Origin: Hyphomicrobiales bacterium | Lineage (GTDB): Bacteria; Pseudomonadota; Alphaproteobacteria; Rhizobiales; Rhizobiaceae | DNA: 64,000 nt | Assembly: GCA_900473805.1 (NCBI GenBank) | Contig: UCMS01000004.1 | Coordinates: 124,001 to 188,000 of the forward strand | Reading direction: 5' to 3' | Shown here: piece by piece, positions 1 to 9,788 of the stretch | How the letters are laid out: each line of letters starts with the position of its first letter | How positions within the stretch are numbered: position 1 is the stretch's first letter | The notes under the pieces: generated by a model | The model's input: only the letters and a program-made list of their open reading frames with translations | Databases searched by the model: none | What the model was told of the DNA's origin: nothing | Translations under genes and position numbers: made by a program

Positions 1-2
1 AC

Positions 3-458
3 GTCTTCAATACCACAGGCATGGCTACCGGCATGGGTTACGTCGTCTTCGCCATGCTGGTCTCCGTCGGGCGCTTTCTTGGGGACGCTGCCAAATCGCG
101 GCTGGGGCCCGTCGTCTTGGCGCGGATATGCCTCTCCTCCTCGCTTCTCGGTCTATCCCTGGTGGTCACGGCGCCCGTGACGGCCTTGGTCTACCTCGGG
201 CTGGCTCTTGTCGGCTTCGGCGTGTCGGTCGGGTTCCCGCTTGCGGTGACGGCGTCGGCCGATCTCGGCGACCGGCCGGCGGCCGAGAACGTCGCCATCC
301 TCAGTTTCATCGCGCTGCTCGGCTTCCTCGTCGGCCCGCCCTTGATCGGCCTCGTCGCCGAATTGACGGGTCTTCGCGGCGGTCTCGCCATGCTGTTGCC
401 GCCGCTGGTGGTCAGCATGCTTCTCGCCGGGCTGCTCGATCGTCGCCATCAGGGCTGA
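3..458 (+). CDS. MFS transporter, C-terminal part (5' end outside window)
   Basis: This is an open reading frame entering from the left edge and ending at a TGA. The visible part is almost entirely hydrophobic and contains about four membrane segments, with short charged loops such as VGRFLGDA (a typical MFS loop motif, G-R-x-x-D/GD) and LLDRRH at the C terminus. This fits the last helices of a Major Facilitator Superfamily permease of the inner membrane. The internal ATG at 21 is not a start, because the frame is open to the window edge and continues as VFNTTG upstream. The substrate cannot be inferred from this fragment. The next gene starts about 100 bases downstream on the same strand. 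Confidence 0.7.
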   Translation, partial: VFNTTGMATGMGYVVFAMLVSVGRFLGDAAKSRLGPVVLARICLSSSLLGLSLVVTAPVTALVYLGLALVGFGVSVGFPLAVTASADLGDRPAAENVAILSFIALLGFLVGPPLIGLVAELTGLRGGLAMLLPPLVVSMLLAGLLDRRHQG

Positions 459-530
459 ACACGCGCTATTCCCTGTGGGTTTTGACGATCGCGGTGACAC
501 GAGCCCCCGCAAGTCTGTTAGAGACAGTCG

Positions 531-544
531 ATCAACACATTGAT
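531..544. promoter_or_regulatory. Palindrome ATCAA-N4-TTGAT before the HerA-like gene
   Basis: A perfect inverted repeat with 5-base arms (ATCAA, CACA spacer, TTGAT) lies directly in front of the GAGG ribosome-binding site at 547-550. It is the everted order of an FNR/FixK half-site pair, so it is not an anaerobox. It could be an operator or a small mRNA hairpin close to the start codon. No function is shown. Confidence 0.3.
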
Positions 545-559
545 TTGAGGATACCGCCA

Positions 560-2092
560 TTGAAGGTCGGAATCGATATGGGAACGGTGCAGGGCGGTCA
601 GCCTGCCAAGCTCGATATCGAGGAGCTTCTCGCGACCCGTTTGCTGGTGCAGGGCAATTCCGGCTCCGGAAAGTCGCATCTGCTGCGACGGCTGCTCGAA
701 CAGTCGGCACCCTGGGTGCAGCAGGTTATCATCGATCCGGAGGGTGATTTCGTCACGCTGTCGGACAAGTACGGCCACGTCGTCGTCGACGGTGAGCGCA
801 CCGAGGCCGAATTGATCGGCATTGCCGATCGTATCCGACGCCACCGGGTGTCCTGCGTCCTGACGCTGGAAGGGCTTGATGTCGAGCAACAGATGCGTGC
901 CGCCGGTGCCTTCCTGAACGGCCTCTTCGACGCCGATCGCGAATTCTGGTATCCGGTGCTGGTCGTCGTCGACGAAGCGCAGATGTTTGCACCCGCCGTC
1001 GGCGGTGACGTTTCGGAAGACGCGCGCAAGGTGTCGCTCGGCGCCATGACCAACCTGATGTGCCGTGGTCGAAAGCGCGGTCTTGCCGGCGTCATTGCTA
1101 CGCAGCGTCTTGCCAAGCTCGCCAAGAACGTGGCCGCCGAAGCCTCGAACTTCCTGATGGGGCGCACCTTCCTCGATATCGACATGGCGCGCGCGGCAGA
1201 TCTGCTCGGCATGGACCGTCGTCAGGCCGAGATGTTCCGCGACCTGCAGCGCGGCAACTTCGTCGCGCTCGGCCCCGCCCTTTCGCGTCGGCCGCTGCCG
1301 ATCGTGATCGGGACAGTCGAGACTTCGGCGCGGTCGTCGTCACCGATGCTGATGCCACTGCCCGATGCACCCGTGGATGTCGAGGATCTGATCTTCACGC
1401 CGGATCCGGAAGAGTTCACCCGACCGATCGTGCGCCGGGCTCCGCCGGCGCCCCGGCCGACCACGGACATCCTCGCGGAGCTTTCCCGCTCGACGCCGGC
1501 GTCCAGCACGCCGGCTCCGAGCGAAATCCCGAGCCGCAGTTCCGAAATGTCGCCCGAGGAGCGCGAGGAGCGACTTTCCGGCGTTCTCGCAGAAATTCTC
1601 GGTGACCCCCAGGCGGCCTATCGGACCGACAGCGTTCTTTACCAGGAGTTTCTCGTGCGGGCGCGCATGCGCCGCATCTCAGGTCCGCCCATGCCGATGG
1701 GCGAATTTCGTCGTCGGGTCGCGATCACCCGTGCGGGTGTGGATGAGGAAACGGCTGCAAGCGAAGGGTGGCAGACGGCCTTGTCCCTGTCGGTGCGGGT
1801 TTCTGACGACTTGCAGGGTGTGTTTCTGCTGCTCGCTAAGGCGGCGCTGCGGACAGAACCCTGTCCCTCCGATCATCGCATTGCCCGCGCCTATGGCACG
1901 CATTCGGCACGCCGTGCGCGCCGTCTCCTTGGGTATTTCGAGGAGCAGAACCTGATCGTGGTTCATTCCGACTTCGGAGGCAACCGCATCGTTGCCTTCC
2001 CGGATCTCGACGCGCAAACCGCCCCTGGAGCCCCGGATGCAGTCGACGACGAGCCTCTCGCCTCCGCGGCAGATCGGCATGCCGCCGAATGA
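560..2092 (+). CDS. HerA-like (DUF87-type) ATP-binding protein
   Basis: This 510-residue P-loop ATPase is related to the HerA/FtsK group. The Walker A motif GNSGSGKS is at residues 32-39. The Walker B strand VLVVVDEA is at about 133-140, and a conserved segment RKRGLAGVIATQRLA follows at about 171-185. After about residue 260 the protein becomes Pro/Ser-rich and ends in a roughly 150-residue region that may be DNA-binding. I chose the TTG at 560 because GAGG lies at 547-550. The ATG at 578 is an alternative that would remove six residues. HerA ATPases usually act as hexameric DNA translocases with a NurA nuclease, but no NurA gene is next to it here. It ends directly against the convergent chemoreceptor gene. 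Its cellular role is not known to me. Confidence 0.7.
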   Translation: MKVGIDMGTVQGGQPAKLDIEELLATRLLVQGNSGSGKSHLLRRLLEQSAPWVQQVIIDPEGDFVTLSDKYGHVVVDGERTEAELIGIADRIRRHRVSCVLTLEGLDVEQQMRAAGAFLNGLFDADREFWYPVLVVVDEAQMFAPAVGGDVSEDARKVSLGAMTNLMCRGRKRGLAGVIATQRLAKLAKNVAAEASNFLMGRTFLDIDMARAADLLGMDRRQAEMFRDLQRGNFVALGPALSRRPLPIVIGTVETSARSSSPMLMPLPDAPVDVEDLIFTPDPEEFTRPIVRRAPPAPRPTTDILAELSRSTPASSTPAPSEIPSRSSEMSPEEREERLSGVLAEILGDPQAAYRTDSVLYQEFLVRARMRRISGPPMPMGEFRRRVAITRAGVDEETAASEGWQTALSLSVRVSDDLQGVFLLLAKAALRTEPCPSDHRIARAYGTHSARRARRLLGYFEEQNLIVVHSDFGGNRIVAFPDLDAQTAPGAPDAVDDEPLASAADRHAAE

Positions 2093-4300
2093 TCAGGCCG
2101 CACGGCGCATCCGGACCTGTTGCGGAAGGGTAAACCGGCGCATCAGGGACTGAAGATGATCCGATTCGTTTGCCAGCGAACCGACGGATGCCGTCGTCTC
2201 CTCGACCATCGCGGCGTTGCGCTGGGTCGTCTGATCCAGTTCGTTGATGGCGGAATTGACTTCGGCAAGCCCGATGAACTGTTCCCGCGACGAGGTGGAA
2301 ATCGATTCCATGTGTTCGTTCATCTGGCCGATATAGTTTGAGATCTCGGTCAGTGAAGTGCCTGTCTGGCGGACGAGATCCACGCCCTCGCCAATCTGTT
2401 TGCTCGAGGTGGAGATCAGCGCCTTGATTTCCTTGGCTGCATTGGCCGAGCGCTGGGCCAGTTCGCGCACTTCCTGGGCGACCACCGCGAAGCCCTTGCC
2501 CGCTTCGCCGGCCCGTGCCGCCTCGACGCCGGCATTGAGTGCCAGGAGGTTCGTCTGGAAGGCGATCTCATCGATCACGCCGATGATGCTGGAGATCTTT
2601 GACGAGCTGGCTTCGATCGCTTTCATCGCGTCTTCCGCCTTGGTGACAATGACGCCGGAGCGGCTGGCGTCGTCATTGGCTTCGCGTGCAACGCGGCGGG
2701 CCTCCTCCGTCAGCTGCGACGCGTTCTTGACGTTGGTGGTAATCTCTTCGATTGCAGCAGCAGTCTGCTCCAGGGCGGAGGCCTGTTGCTCGGTGCGCTT
2801 GGAAAGGGCGTTTGCACCTTCGTTGATGGAGTTTGCGCCTTCGTCGATGGAGGCGACACCGTCGATGATGGCGATCAGCGTTTCCGCCAGTTGCGCGATC
2901 GAATGGTTGAAGTCATGGCGCAGGGCTTCGAAATCCGGTGCAAACGGCTCTGTCAGGCTGAAGGCCAGATCACCGGTGGACAGGCGCTTCAGGCCCGCCG
3001 CCAGGCCGGATGTGGCCGTGCGGAGCTTTTCTGCGGCTTCTGCCTCTGCCTGTGCCTGGGCGCGCAGCCGCTCCTGTTCCATCCGTTCGCGGGCTTCTTC
3101 TGCTTCCTTCTCCAGCTGTTGGTTGCGAATGCCCGCCGACTGGAAGATGGCGATGGAACCGGCCATGGCGCCGATTTCGTCCTTTCGCTGGGTAAATGGT
3201 ATGATCACGCCGTAGTCGCCTGCGGCGAGCCTGTTCATGACGTTGGTCATGGTCGAGATCGGGCCGATGAAGCGGGTTGCCGCAATGGCGGCGAGTGCCA
3301 TGGCGACAAGAGCGACGGCACCGCCGAACATCAACATCCGGTCTCTCGCGTGGTGGGCGGCAACGACCATATCTCCGCTCGGGGCGGAGAGCATGAGGGT
3401 CCATTGCTGCTCCAGCCCCGGAAAGCTGATTTTGACCGCAGCGTGGTAGATACCGTCTTTATCCGTAATGTCTGCCACATTTGCTGCCGACGCGGTCTTG
3501 CCGAGATTGAGGAAGGTACTGTCTTGCGCTGGTTTGGCCAGGAGTGACTTGTCGGTGTGCGCCAGCCAGACGCCGGACGCATCGGCGAGATAGACCGATC
3601 CCGTGCCGAACGGCTTCAGCTCTCCGACGCGACGCGAAATGTCGCTCAGATTGAAGTCGGCGCCCGCAAGACCGATCACCTCGTTCCCGCGGCGGATCGG
3701 CGAGGTGATCGAGGTGATCATCGTCTCGACGTTGTCAATCAGATCTGTATAGGCCGGTGTGATCTGCGGTATTCCCGCTTTCATCGGTGCGACATACCAG
3801 ATCTCTGTCGCCTGGTCGGCCATGTCGAGTTTCTCGATCGCCACGTTCTGGCCACCTGTACGATAGAGATAAGTAGCGAATCGACCGCTATGCAGCTCGG
3901 AATTGGGGTGGTCGACGAACTTCTCGTCCTCGCCGTCCAGTTTCTCGGGCTCGAAGACGAGGGTCACGCCGAGAAGGCCTTTTTCCGCGCTGACCGTACG
4001 ATCGAGAAGAGTGCCCAGCAGATCGCGGTCCGGCCTTTCCGTCGCGGCCACCGCTTCCGCTGTCTGGCTTACCCCTTGCAATACCGCAGAGGTGCGGGAA
4101 ATGTCCGCGCGTATGTCGTTGGCATATTGCATCAGCAGGCCGCGAGCCGCCTTTTCGGCCTCCTGCCGCATAGCGCTTTCCATAAAGGCCGCACCAACGA
4201 GTGCAACGGCGCCCAAGCCAAGGGCAAAACCCACAACGGCTAGAAACGTGAAGCGGCCGCGCAGCGAGCGAAACAGATAGTCCGAAATCATTGGTCCCAT
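2093..4300 (-). CDS. Methyl-accepting chemotaxis protein with periplasmic dCache domain
   Basis: The 735-residue product has a transmembrane helix near residues 16-40 and a periplasmic sensor of about 270 residues of double-Cache type, with segments such as EIWYVAPMKAG and SITSPIRRGNEVIGLAGAD. A second membrane helix lies near 318-342 and is followed by a HAMP domain (FIGPISTMTNVMNRLAAGDY). The cytoplasmic MCP signalling domain carries the conserved tip NLLALNAGVEAARAGEAG and the segment VAQEVRELAQRS. It should control CheA activity in response to an unidentified small ligand. The C terminus (MRRAA) has no CheR-binding pentapeptide. The start may be at 4300 or at the second ATG at 4291. The gene is monocistronic and preceded by an AT-rich region with palindromes. 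Confidence 0.92.
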   Translation of the reverse strand: MGPMISDYLFRSLRGRFTFLAVVGFALGLGAVALVGAAFMESAMRQEAEKAARGLLMQYANDIRADISRTSAVLQGVSQTAEAVAATERPDRDLLGTLLDRTVSAEKGLLGVTLVFEPEKLDGEDEKFVDHPNSELHSGRFATYLYRTGGQNVAIEKLDMADQATEIWYVAPMKAGIPQITPAYTDLIDNVETMITSITSPIRRGNEVIGLAGADFNLSDISRRVGELKPFGTGSVYLADASGVWLAHTDKSLLAKPAQDSTFLNLGKTASAANVADITDKDGIYHAAVKISFPGLEQQWTLMLSAPSGDMVVAAHHARDRMLMFGGAVALVAMALAAIAATRFIGPISTMTNVMNRLAAGDYGVIIPFTQRKDEIGAMAGSIAIFQSAGIRNQQLEKEAEEARERMEQERLRAQAQAEAEAAEKLRTATSGLAAGLKRLSTGDLAFSLTEPFAPDFEALRHDFNHSIAQLAETLIAIIDGVASIDEGANSINEGANALSKRTEQQASALEQTAAAIEEITTNVKNASQLTEEARRVAREANDDASRSGVIVTKAEDAMKAIEASSSKISSIIGVIDEIAFQTNLLALNAGVEAARAGEAGKGFAVVAQEVRELAQRSANAAKEIKALISTSSKQIGEGVDLVRQTGTSLTEISNYIGQMNEHMESISTSSREQFIGLAEVNSAINELDQTTQRNAAMVEETTASVGSLANESDHLQSLMRRFTLPQQVRMRRAA

Positions 4301-4373
4301 CCCGAGGAAAAATGCGATTCAGCAATGCATTCTTCTTTGGGTGGGCAGGAAAGATTGAAAATAAGTCAAAATC

Positions 4374-4392
4374 ACTTCCACTTCTTGGAAGT
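4374..4392. promoter_or_regulatory. Inverted repeat ACTTCCA-N5-TGGAAGT upstream of the chemoreceptor
   Basis: Perfect 7-base arms separated by CTTCT lie about 75-90 bases upstream of the chemoreceptor start, in an AT-rich intergenic region. This is consistent with an operator, but no regulator can be named. Confidence 0.35.
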
Positions 4393-4433
4393 CAGTCATC
4401 CATCCCTCAAGTATAGAATTACCTATATTAGGA

Positions 4434-4445
4434 AAATACGTATTT
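4434..4445. promoter_or_regulatory. Perfect 12-base palindrome AAATACGTATTT
   Basis: A gapless palindrome lies in the pepT / chemoreceptor intergenic region, about 135 bases upstream of the chemoreceptor start. It is a candidate protein-binding site; which gene it controls is unknown. Base composition here is much richer in A+T than in the flanking genes. Confidence 0.35.
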
Positions 4446-4490
4446 CGTCCAGTATCAGAGAGGAGGCATTGGCAGGCTGTCCCCTGCCTT

Positions 4491-5722
<1,232 letters not shown>

Positions 5723-5726
<4 letters not shown>

Positions 5727-6574
5727 GGTGTCTGTCCCTGGATCTGTGTGGACGTCTGGCTGGCCTTCACCGGCGTGGTCGCCAGATGCTTGTCGAACAG
5801 GCCAATGATTTCCGTGTTCCGGGCATCGTTGCTGCGTGCTCCGAGAACCACGCCAACGAGCCTGCGTTCGCCATTGGTAGCCGAGGTCACGATATTGTAG
5901 CCGGCAGCCTTGGTGTAGCCGGTCTTGATCCCGTCAGCGCCGGGATAGCGCACCAGGAACGCGTTGTGGCCACGCAACTTCATACCGCGAAAGGTCATGC
6001 CCCGCGAGGCGAACAGTTTGTATTCTTCAGGATAGTCGCGAATCAGGGCGAGGCCGAGGCGGGCCATATCGGCGGCGGTCGTCACCTGCGCCGGATCGGG
6101 CAGGCCCGACGGATTGGTGAAGACCGTGTCGTTCATGCCGAGCTTGTGGGCCTTGACTGTCATCACGACGCCGAAGGCGGCCTCCGATCCGGCCAACGTC
6201 TCGGCAACGGCGGTCGCTGCATCATTCGCCGACAGCACCACCATGCCCATGACGGCTTCCCGCACACTGATCGTGTTTCCGGCCCCGATGGCGAATTTGT
6301 AGGGCTCCTTGTCGTTGGCGTTCTGCGAGACGACCAGCCTTTGGTACCAGGAAAGCCGCCCCGCATGGAGCGCCTCGAAGGTCAGGTACAGCGTCATCAT
6401 CTTGGTGAGCGACGCAGGATAGGTGAGGGCATCCGCGTTCATCGCCTCCAGCACTTCGCCCGTCCCGGCATCGATCAGAATATTGGCATGGGTCGCCTGG
6501 GCACTGTTGGCGGCGTTCGGCAGGGCAAAACAAAGCAAAGCGAGCAGGCAGAGGTGAGGCAGACGCAGGATCAT
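5723..6574 (-). CDS. D-alanyl-D-alanine carboxypeptidase (PBP5/DacF-like, S11 family)
   Basis: The 283-residue periplasmic penicillin-binding protein trims the terminal D-Ala from peptidoglycan stem peptides. All three active-site motifs are present: SLTK (catalytic Ser) in the segment PASLTKMM, SAN in VVLSANDAA, and KTG in DGIKTGYT. I chose the ATG at 6574 because it gives a proper signal peptide (MILRLPHLCLLALLCFA, cleavage after NAANSA or nearby); the frame is open further upstream but has no signal-like character there. The protein lacks the long C-terminal PBP5 domain and amphipathic anchor of E. coli DacA, so it resembles the shorter alphaproteobacterial type. It overlaps pepT by four bases. 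Confidence 0.9.
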
Positions 6575-6684
6575 CGTGGAACACAGGTTGGTGGCGGGAC
6601 CCACGGGATAACGAAGTTCGAACCGCCTGTCAGCACATGTTCCCCGGTGAAACGGGGATTGTCTGGGCAAAACCGGGATGTGGA

Positions 6685-6716
6685 ACGAAAAAGGGCGACC
6701 TTCGGGCCGCCCTTGA
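6685..6716 (-). terminator. Rho-independent terminator of the TerC gene
   Basis: Read on the minus strand, stem AAGGGCG / CGCCCTT with a short loop is followed by a run of Ts (the A-run at 6689-6693 on the plus strand). It begins about ten bases after the TerC-family stop codon. Confidence 0.75.
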
Positions 6717-6725
6717 TCGGTTTTG

Positions 6726-7736
6726 TCAGCCTTCCTGGCCCAGTTTCGGGGCAGGCTCGTGCTTTTCCGGAAGCGTGTTCCGGGTGGCCCAGAGCGAACC
6801 CAAAATGCCGGCGGCCAGGATGCCGAGCGTGACCGTGAGCGAGACGACCGGCGGGATCTTGGCCAGCCCCAGCATGTCGGCCAGGAAGATCTTCGAGCCG
6901 ATAAAGATCAGCACGACCGACAACGCATATTTGAGGTAGGCGAAGCGGTGGATCAGGGCGGACAGCGCAAAGTAGAGGGCGCGCAGGCCGAGGATCGCGA
7001 AGATGTTCGAGGTGTAGACAATGTAGGGATCGGTGGTGATCGCGAAGATCGCGGGGATCGAGTCGACGGCGAAAATGACGTCGGCCAGTTCCACCATCAC
7101 CAGCGCCAGGAAGAGCGGCGTGATGAAGGTCTTCAGCTTACCCGTCTTCTCGTCCGGTTCGCGGACGAAAAAGTGTTCCTTGCGCAACCCGTCCGTCACC
7201 GGCAGCTTGCGCCGCAGGAATTTCAGAACCGGGTTGGTGGACACATCATATTCCTGGTCGGCGGTGAGCAGCATCTTGATGCCGGTGCCGATCAGGAAGG
7301 CTGCGAAGAGGTAGAGAACCCAGCTGTAGTTCTCGACGATCGCAGCACCTGCCGCAATCATGATGCCGCGCAGGATGATGACGCCCAGGATACCCCAGAG
7401 CAGAACACGATGCTGATAGGCTCTGGGAATGGAAAAGTAGCTGAAGATCATCGCGATGACGAAAATATTGTCCATCGCGAGGCTTTTTTCGACCACGAAA
7501 CCGGTCAGGTATTCGAGGCCGGCCTGCTCGCCGCTCTGGTACCAGAGCCAGCCGCCAAAGGCGAGGCCGAGGGTGATATAGAAGGCGGAAAGCGCAAAAC
7601 TCTCCTTGATACCGATCTCGCGGCTATCCTTATGCAGGACCCCGAGATCGAGAGCGAGGAGAAAGAGGACGACGACGACGAAAGTGAGCCACATCCAGGC
7701 AGGCTTGCCCAGAAAATCAATCCAAAGAAAATCCAC
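6726..7736 (-). CDS. TerC family integral membrane protein (Alx/MntP-like type)
   Basis: The 336-residue inner-membrane protein has eight or nine hydrophobic segments. The TerC signature residues are present: acidic residues within membrane helices in LFLLALDLGVLHK, VEKSLAMDNIFV and VELADVIFAVDSIPA. A hydrophilic loop at about residues 165-205 (RKLPVTDGLRKEHFF) sits in the middle, as in E. coli Alx and YgjT. Members are linked to manganese export and to tellurium resistance. The start codon is probably GTG at 7736. I looked for a manganese (yybP-ykoY) riboswitch in the leader and did not find its conserved core, so regulation is unknown. Confidence 0.9.
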   Translation of the reverse strand: MDFLWIDFLGKPAWMWLTFVVVVLFLLALDLGVLHKDSREIGIKESFALSAFYITLGLAFGGWLWYQSGEQAGLEYLTGFVVEKSLAMDNIFVIAMIFSYFSIPRAYQHRVLLWGILGVIILRGIMIAAGAAIVENYSWVLYLFAAFLIGTGIKMLLTADQEYDVSTNPVLKFLRRKLPVTDGLRKEHFFVREPDEKTGKLKTFITPLFLALVMVELADVIFAVDSIPAIFAITTDPYIVYTSNIFAILGLRALYFALSALIHRFAYLKYALSVVLIFIGSKIFLADMLGLAKIPPVVSLTVTLGILAAGILGSLWATRNTLPEKHEPAPKLGQEG

Positions 7737-7868
7737 GACGGGGTTTCCCTTGCCGGATAGTTGAGGTTCGCAGCTCCGACATCACGGGAATCCGGCGCTC
7801 GCGTCAGAGGGGCCCGGTGCTGCGTTTCTCAAAGATGGTTTTGTTCCGGCCCGTTTCAAGTCTCTATG

Positions 7869-7897
7869 TTGACATTTTTCGCGGCGCCCTCTAATGA
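7869..7897 (+). promoter_or_regulatory. Sigma-70 type promoter of rpsD
   Basis: TTGACA at 7869-7874 and TAATGA at 7892-7897 are separated by 17 bases. The predicted transcript start near 7904 would give a leader of about 168 nucleotides before rpsD. Confidence 0.7.
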
Positions 7898-7905
7898 CGC
7901 GCCAA

Positions 7906-7927
7906 CGCCGGGCCGAAACGCCCGGTG
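7906..7927 (+). other. Leader hairpin at the 5' end of the rpsD transcript
   Basis: The perfect stem CCGGGC / GCCCGG, with loop CGAAAC, is followed by the T-rich segment TGTTTGTTTT. It begins within a few bases of the predicted transcript start. It could stabilise the 5' end or act as a weak attenuator. It does not resemble the known S4 autoregulatory pseudoknot closely enough to name it so. Confidence 0.45.
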
Positions 7928-8071
7928 TTTGTTTTAACATGTCCCGTGGTTTTCTCCGTTCGCTAACGTGAGAATCCTGTCAGAGCTTCGAAAAAGGAAG
8001 CTCAGAGGAGGGCGTGTTTCCTTGAGGCGGTTTGGCAACAAACCGTCCTAACTTGTTGAGAAGGAAATACG

Positions 8072-8689
8072 ATGAGCAAGCGCGCATCATCCAAGTACAA
8101 AATCGATCGCCGTATGGGCGAAAACATCTGGGGCCGTCCGAAGTCCCCGGTGAACCGCCGCGAATACGGCCCGGGCCAGCATGGCCAGCGCCGCAAGGGC
8201 AAGCTCTCGGACTTCGGTGTGCAGCTGCGCGCCAAGCAGAAGCTCAAGGGCTACTACGGCGATATCAGCGAGAAGCAGTTCCGCGCTGCCTACGATGAAG
8301 CCAACCGTCGCAAGGGCGACACCGGCGAAAACCTGATCGGCCTGCTCGAGTCGCGTCTGGACGCCATCGTCTACCGCGCCAAGTTCGTTCCGACGATCTT
8401 CGCTGCCCGCCAGTTCGTCAACCACGGTCACGTCACGGTCAACGGCGTTCGCGTCAACATCGGTTCGTACCGCTGCAAGGCTGGCGACGTCATCGAAGTT
8501 CGCCAGAAGTCGAAGCAGCTCGTTGTCGTTCTGGAATCCGTCCAGCTCGCCGAGCGTGACGTTCCCGATTACATCGAAGTCGACCACAACAAGATGGTTG
8601 CGACGTTTGCCCGCGTTCCGACCCTGTCGGACGTTCCTTACGCCGTCATCATGGAACCGAACCTGGTCGTCGAATTCTACTCGCGTTAA
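8072..8689 (+). CDS. rpsD: 30S ribosomal protein S4
   Basis: The 205-residue primary 16S rRNA-binding protein helps start assembly of the small subunit. The alphaproteobacterial S4 start is recognisable ([14 protein letters not shown]), followed by [19 protein letters not shown] and the S4 RNA-binding domain at about 95-160 with [14 protein letters not shown]. The ribosome-binding site GAGAAGGAAA is well placed. As is usual in rhizobia it stands alone rather than in the alpha operon with rpoA. It has its own promoter and a strong terminator. Confidence 0.98.
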   Translation: MSKRASSKYKIDRRMGENIWGRPKSPVNRREYGPGQHGQRRKGKLSDFGVQLRAKQKLKGYYGDISEKQFRAAYDEANRRKGDTGENLIGLLESRLDAIVYRAKFVPTIFAARQFVNHGHVTVNGVRVNIGSYRCKAGDVIEVRQKSKQLVVVLESVQLAERDVPDYIEVDHNKMVATFARVPTLSDVPYAVIMEPNLVVEFYSR

Positions 8690-8712
8690 TCCTAAGCGAG
8701 ACGGATTTGTGG

Positions 8713-8741
8713 AAAGCCGCCCTTCGGGGCGGCTTTTTTTG
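8713..8741 (+). terminator. Rho-independent terminator of rpsD
   Basis: The GC-rich stem AAGCCGCCC / GGGCGGCTT, closed by a TTCG tetraloop, runs directly into seven Ts. It lies 25 bases after the rpsD stop codon. Confidence 0.92.
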
Positions 8742-8801
8742 TTTGCAGTGCGGGATCGAGCCGCGATGATGGCCAAGGGTCAAGGCAAGGGATAAAGAGG
8801 C

Positions 8802-9728
8802 ATGGATCTTCAGCAGATCATCGACGAGATCGTGCAGGTGCTTGAGCCGCGGCTTGGCGAGGGCAAGGTGGCCGATTACATCCCTGAACTCGCCCGTGTC
8901 GATCCGAAGCAGTTCGGTATCGCGATCACGACGGTCGAGGGTGAGACCTTCAAGGCGGGTGATGCGGAGACATCCTTTTCCATCCAGAGCATCTCCAAGG
9001 TCTTCATGCTCACACTCGCCCTCGGCAAGGCGGGCGAGGCCATCTGGAAGCGCGTCGGTCGCGAGCCGTCAGGCTCTTCCTTCAACTCGATCGTTCAGCT
9101 GGAGCACGAGCACGGAATCCCGCGCAATCCCTTCATCAACGCCGGCGCGATCGTCGTGACCGACATGGTGTTGGCCGGTCATAAGCCACGCGAGGCGATT
9201 GGCGAATATCTCCGCTTCATGCGTTATCTGGCGGATGACGAGAGCCTGTCGATCGACGAAAAGGTGGCGCAGTCGGAGCAGAAGACCGGTTATCGCAATT
9301 TCGCGCTCGCCAATTTCATGCGCGGTTTCGGCAATCTCGAACATCCGGTCGAACACACGCTCGGGGTCTATTTCCACCAATGCGCCCTGGCTCTCTCCTG
9401 CGTGCAGCTTTCGCATGCGGGTCTGTTTCTTGCCAATCGCGGCACCAATCCACTGACCGGCTTTTCCGTCGTTTCGCCGAAGCGGGCGCGGCGTATCAAT
9501 GCGCTGATGCTGATGTGCGGCCATTACGACGGGTCGGGTGACTTTGCCTATCAGGTTGGTCTTCCCGGCAAGTCGGGCGTCGGCGGCGGCATTCTGGCGG
9601 TTGCTCCCGGCAAGGCCTCGATCGCTGTCTGGTCGCCGGGTCTCAACAAGGTCGGGAATTCGGCACTGGGTTCGGCGGCGCTTGAAATGCTCGCCACCCG
9701 CACGGGCTGGTCGGTGTTCGGGGCTTGA
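8802..9728 (+). CDS. glsA: Glutaminase A
   Basis: The 308-residue cytosolic enzyme hydrolyses L-glutamine to glutamate and ammonia. It belongs to the serine-dependent beta-lactamase-like glutaminase family. The nucleophile motif S-x-x-K is seen in [10 protein letters not shown] at about residues 60-69. Other family segments are [24 protein letters not shown], the [10 protein letters not shown] block and [11 protein letters not shown]. Length agrees with bacterial GlsA/YbgJ proteins (about 305-310). Translation starts at ATG 8802 behind GATAAAGAGG. It lies downstream of the rpsD terminator and 60 bases before ttcA on the same strand. Confidence 0.95.
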   Translation: MDLQQIIDEIVQVLEPRLGEGKVADYIPELARVDPKQFGIAITTVEGETFKAGDAETSFSIQSISKVFMLTLALGKAGEAIWKRVGREPSGSSFNSIVQLEHEHGIPRNPFINAGAIVVTDMVLAGHKPREAIGEYLRFMRYLADDESLSIDEKVAQSEQKTGYRNFALANFMRGFGNLEHPVEHTLGVYFHQCALALSCVQLSHAGLFLANRGTNPLTGFSVVSPKRARRINALMLMCGHYDGSGDFAYQVGLPGKSGVGGGILAVAPGKASIAVWSPGLNKVGNSALGSAALEMLATRTGWSVFGA

Positions 9729-9788
9729 TCTTGCCGCACTTCCGGGGCATTGCACAGGCTTCTCCCGAACGGATGCCCGGAGCCCGTG

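Larger units (their letters stand above)
7737..8071. other. Divergent intergenic region between the TerC gene and rpsD
   Basis: This 335-base gap holds the rpsD promoter and leader hairpin listed separately. No convincing small ORF was found. An ORF on the opposite strand running through 8002-8247 overlaps rpsD and looks like a shadow of it. Confidence 0.6.

Noticed and set aside
128..559. N-terminal extension of the HerA-like frame up to 128
   Set aside because: This part overlaps the MFS transporter gene and reads as low-complexity Arg/Ala-rich shadow sequence; a ribosome-binding site exists only before 560.
7737..7868. Possible manganese (yybP-ykoY) riboswitch ahead of the TerC gene
   Set aside because: The conserved GGGGAGUA-type core could not be found on the minus strand leader.
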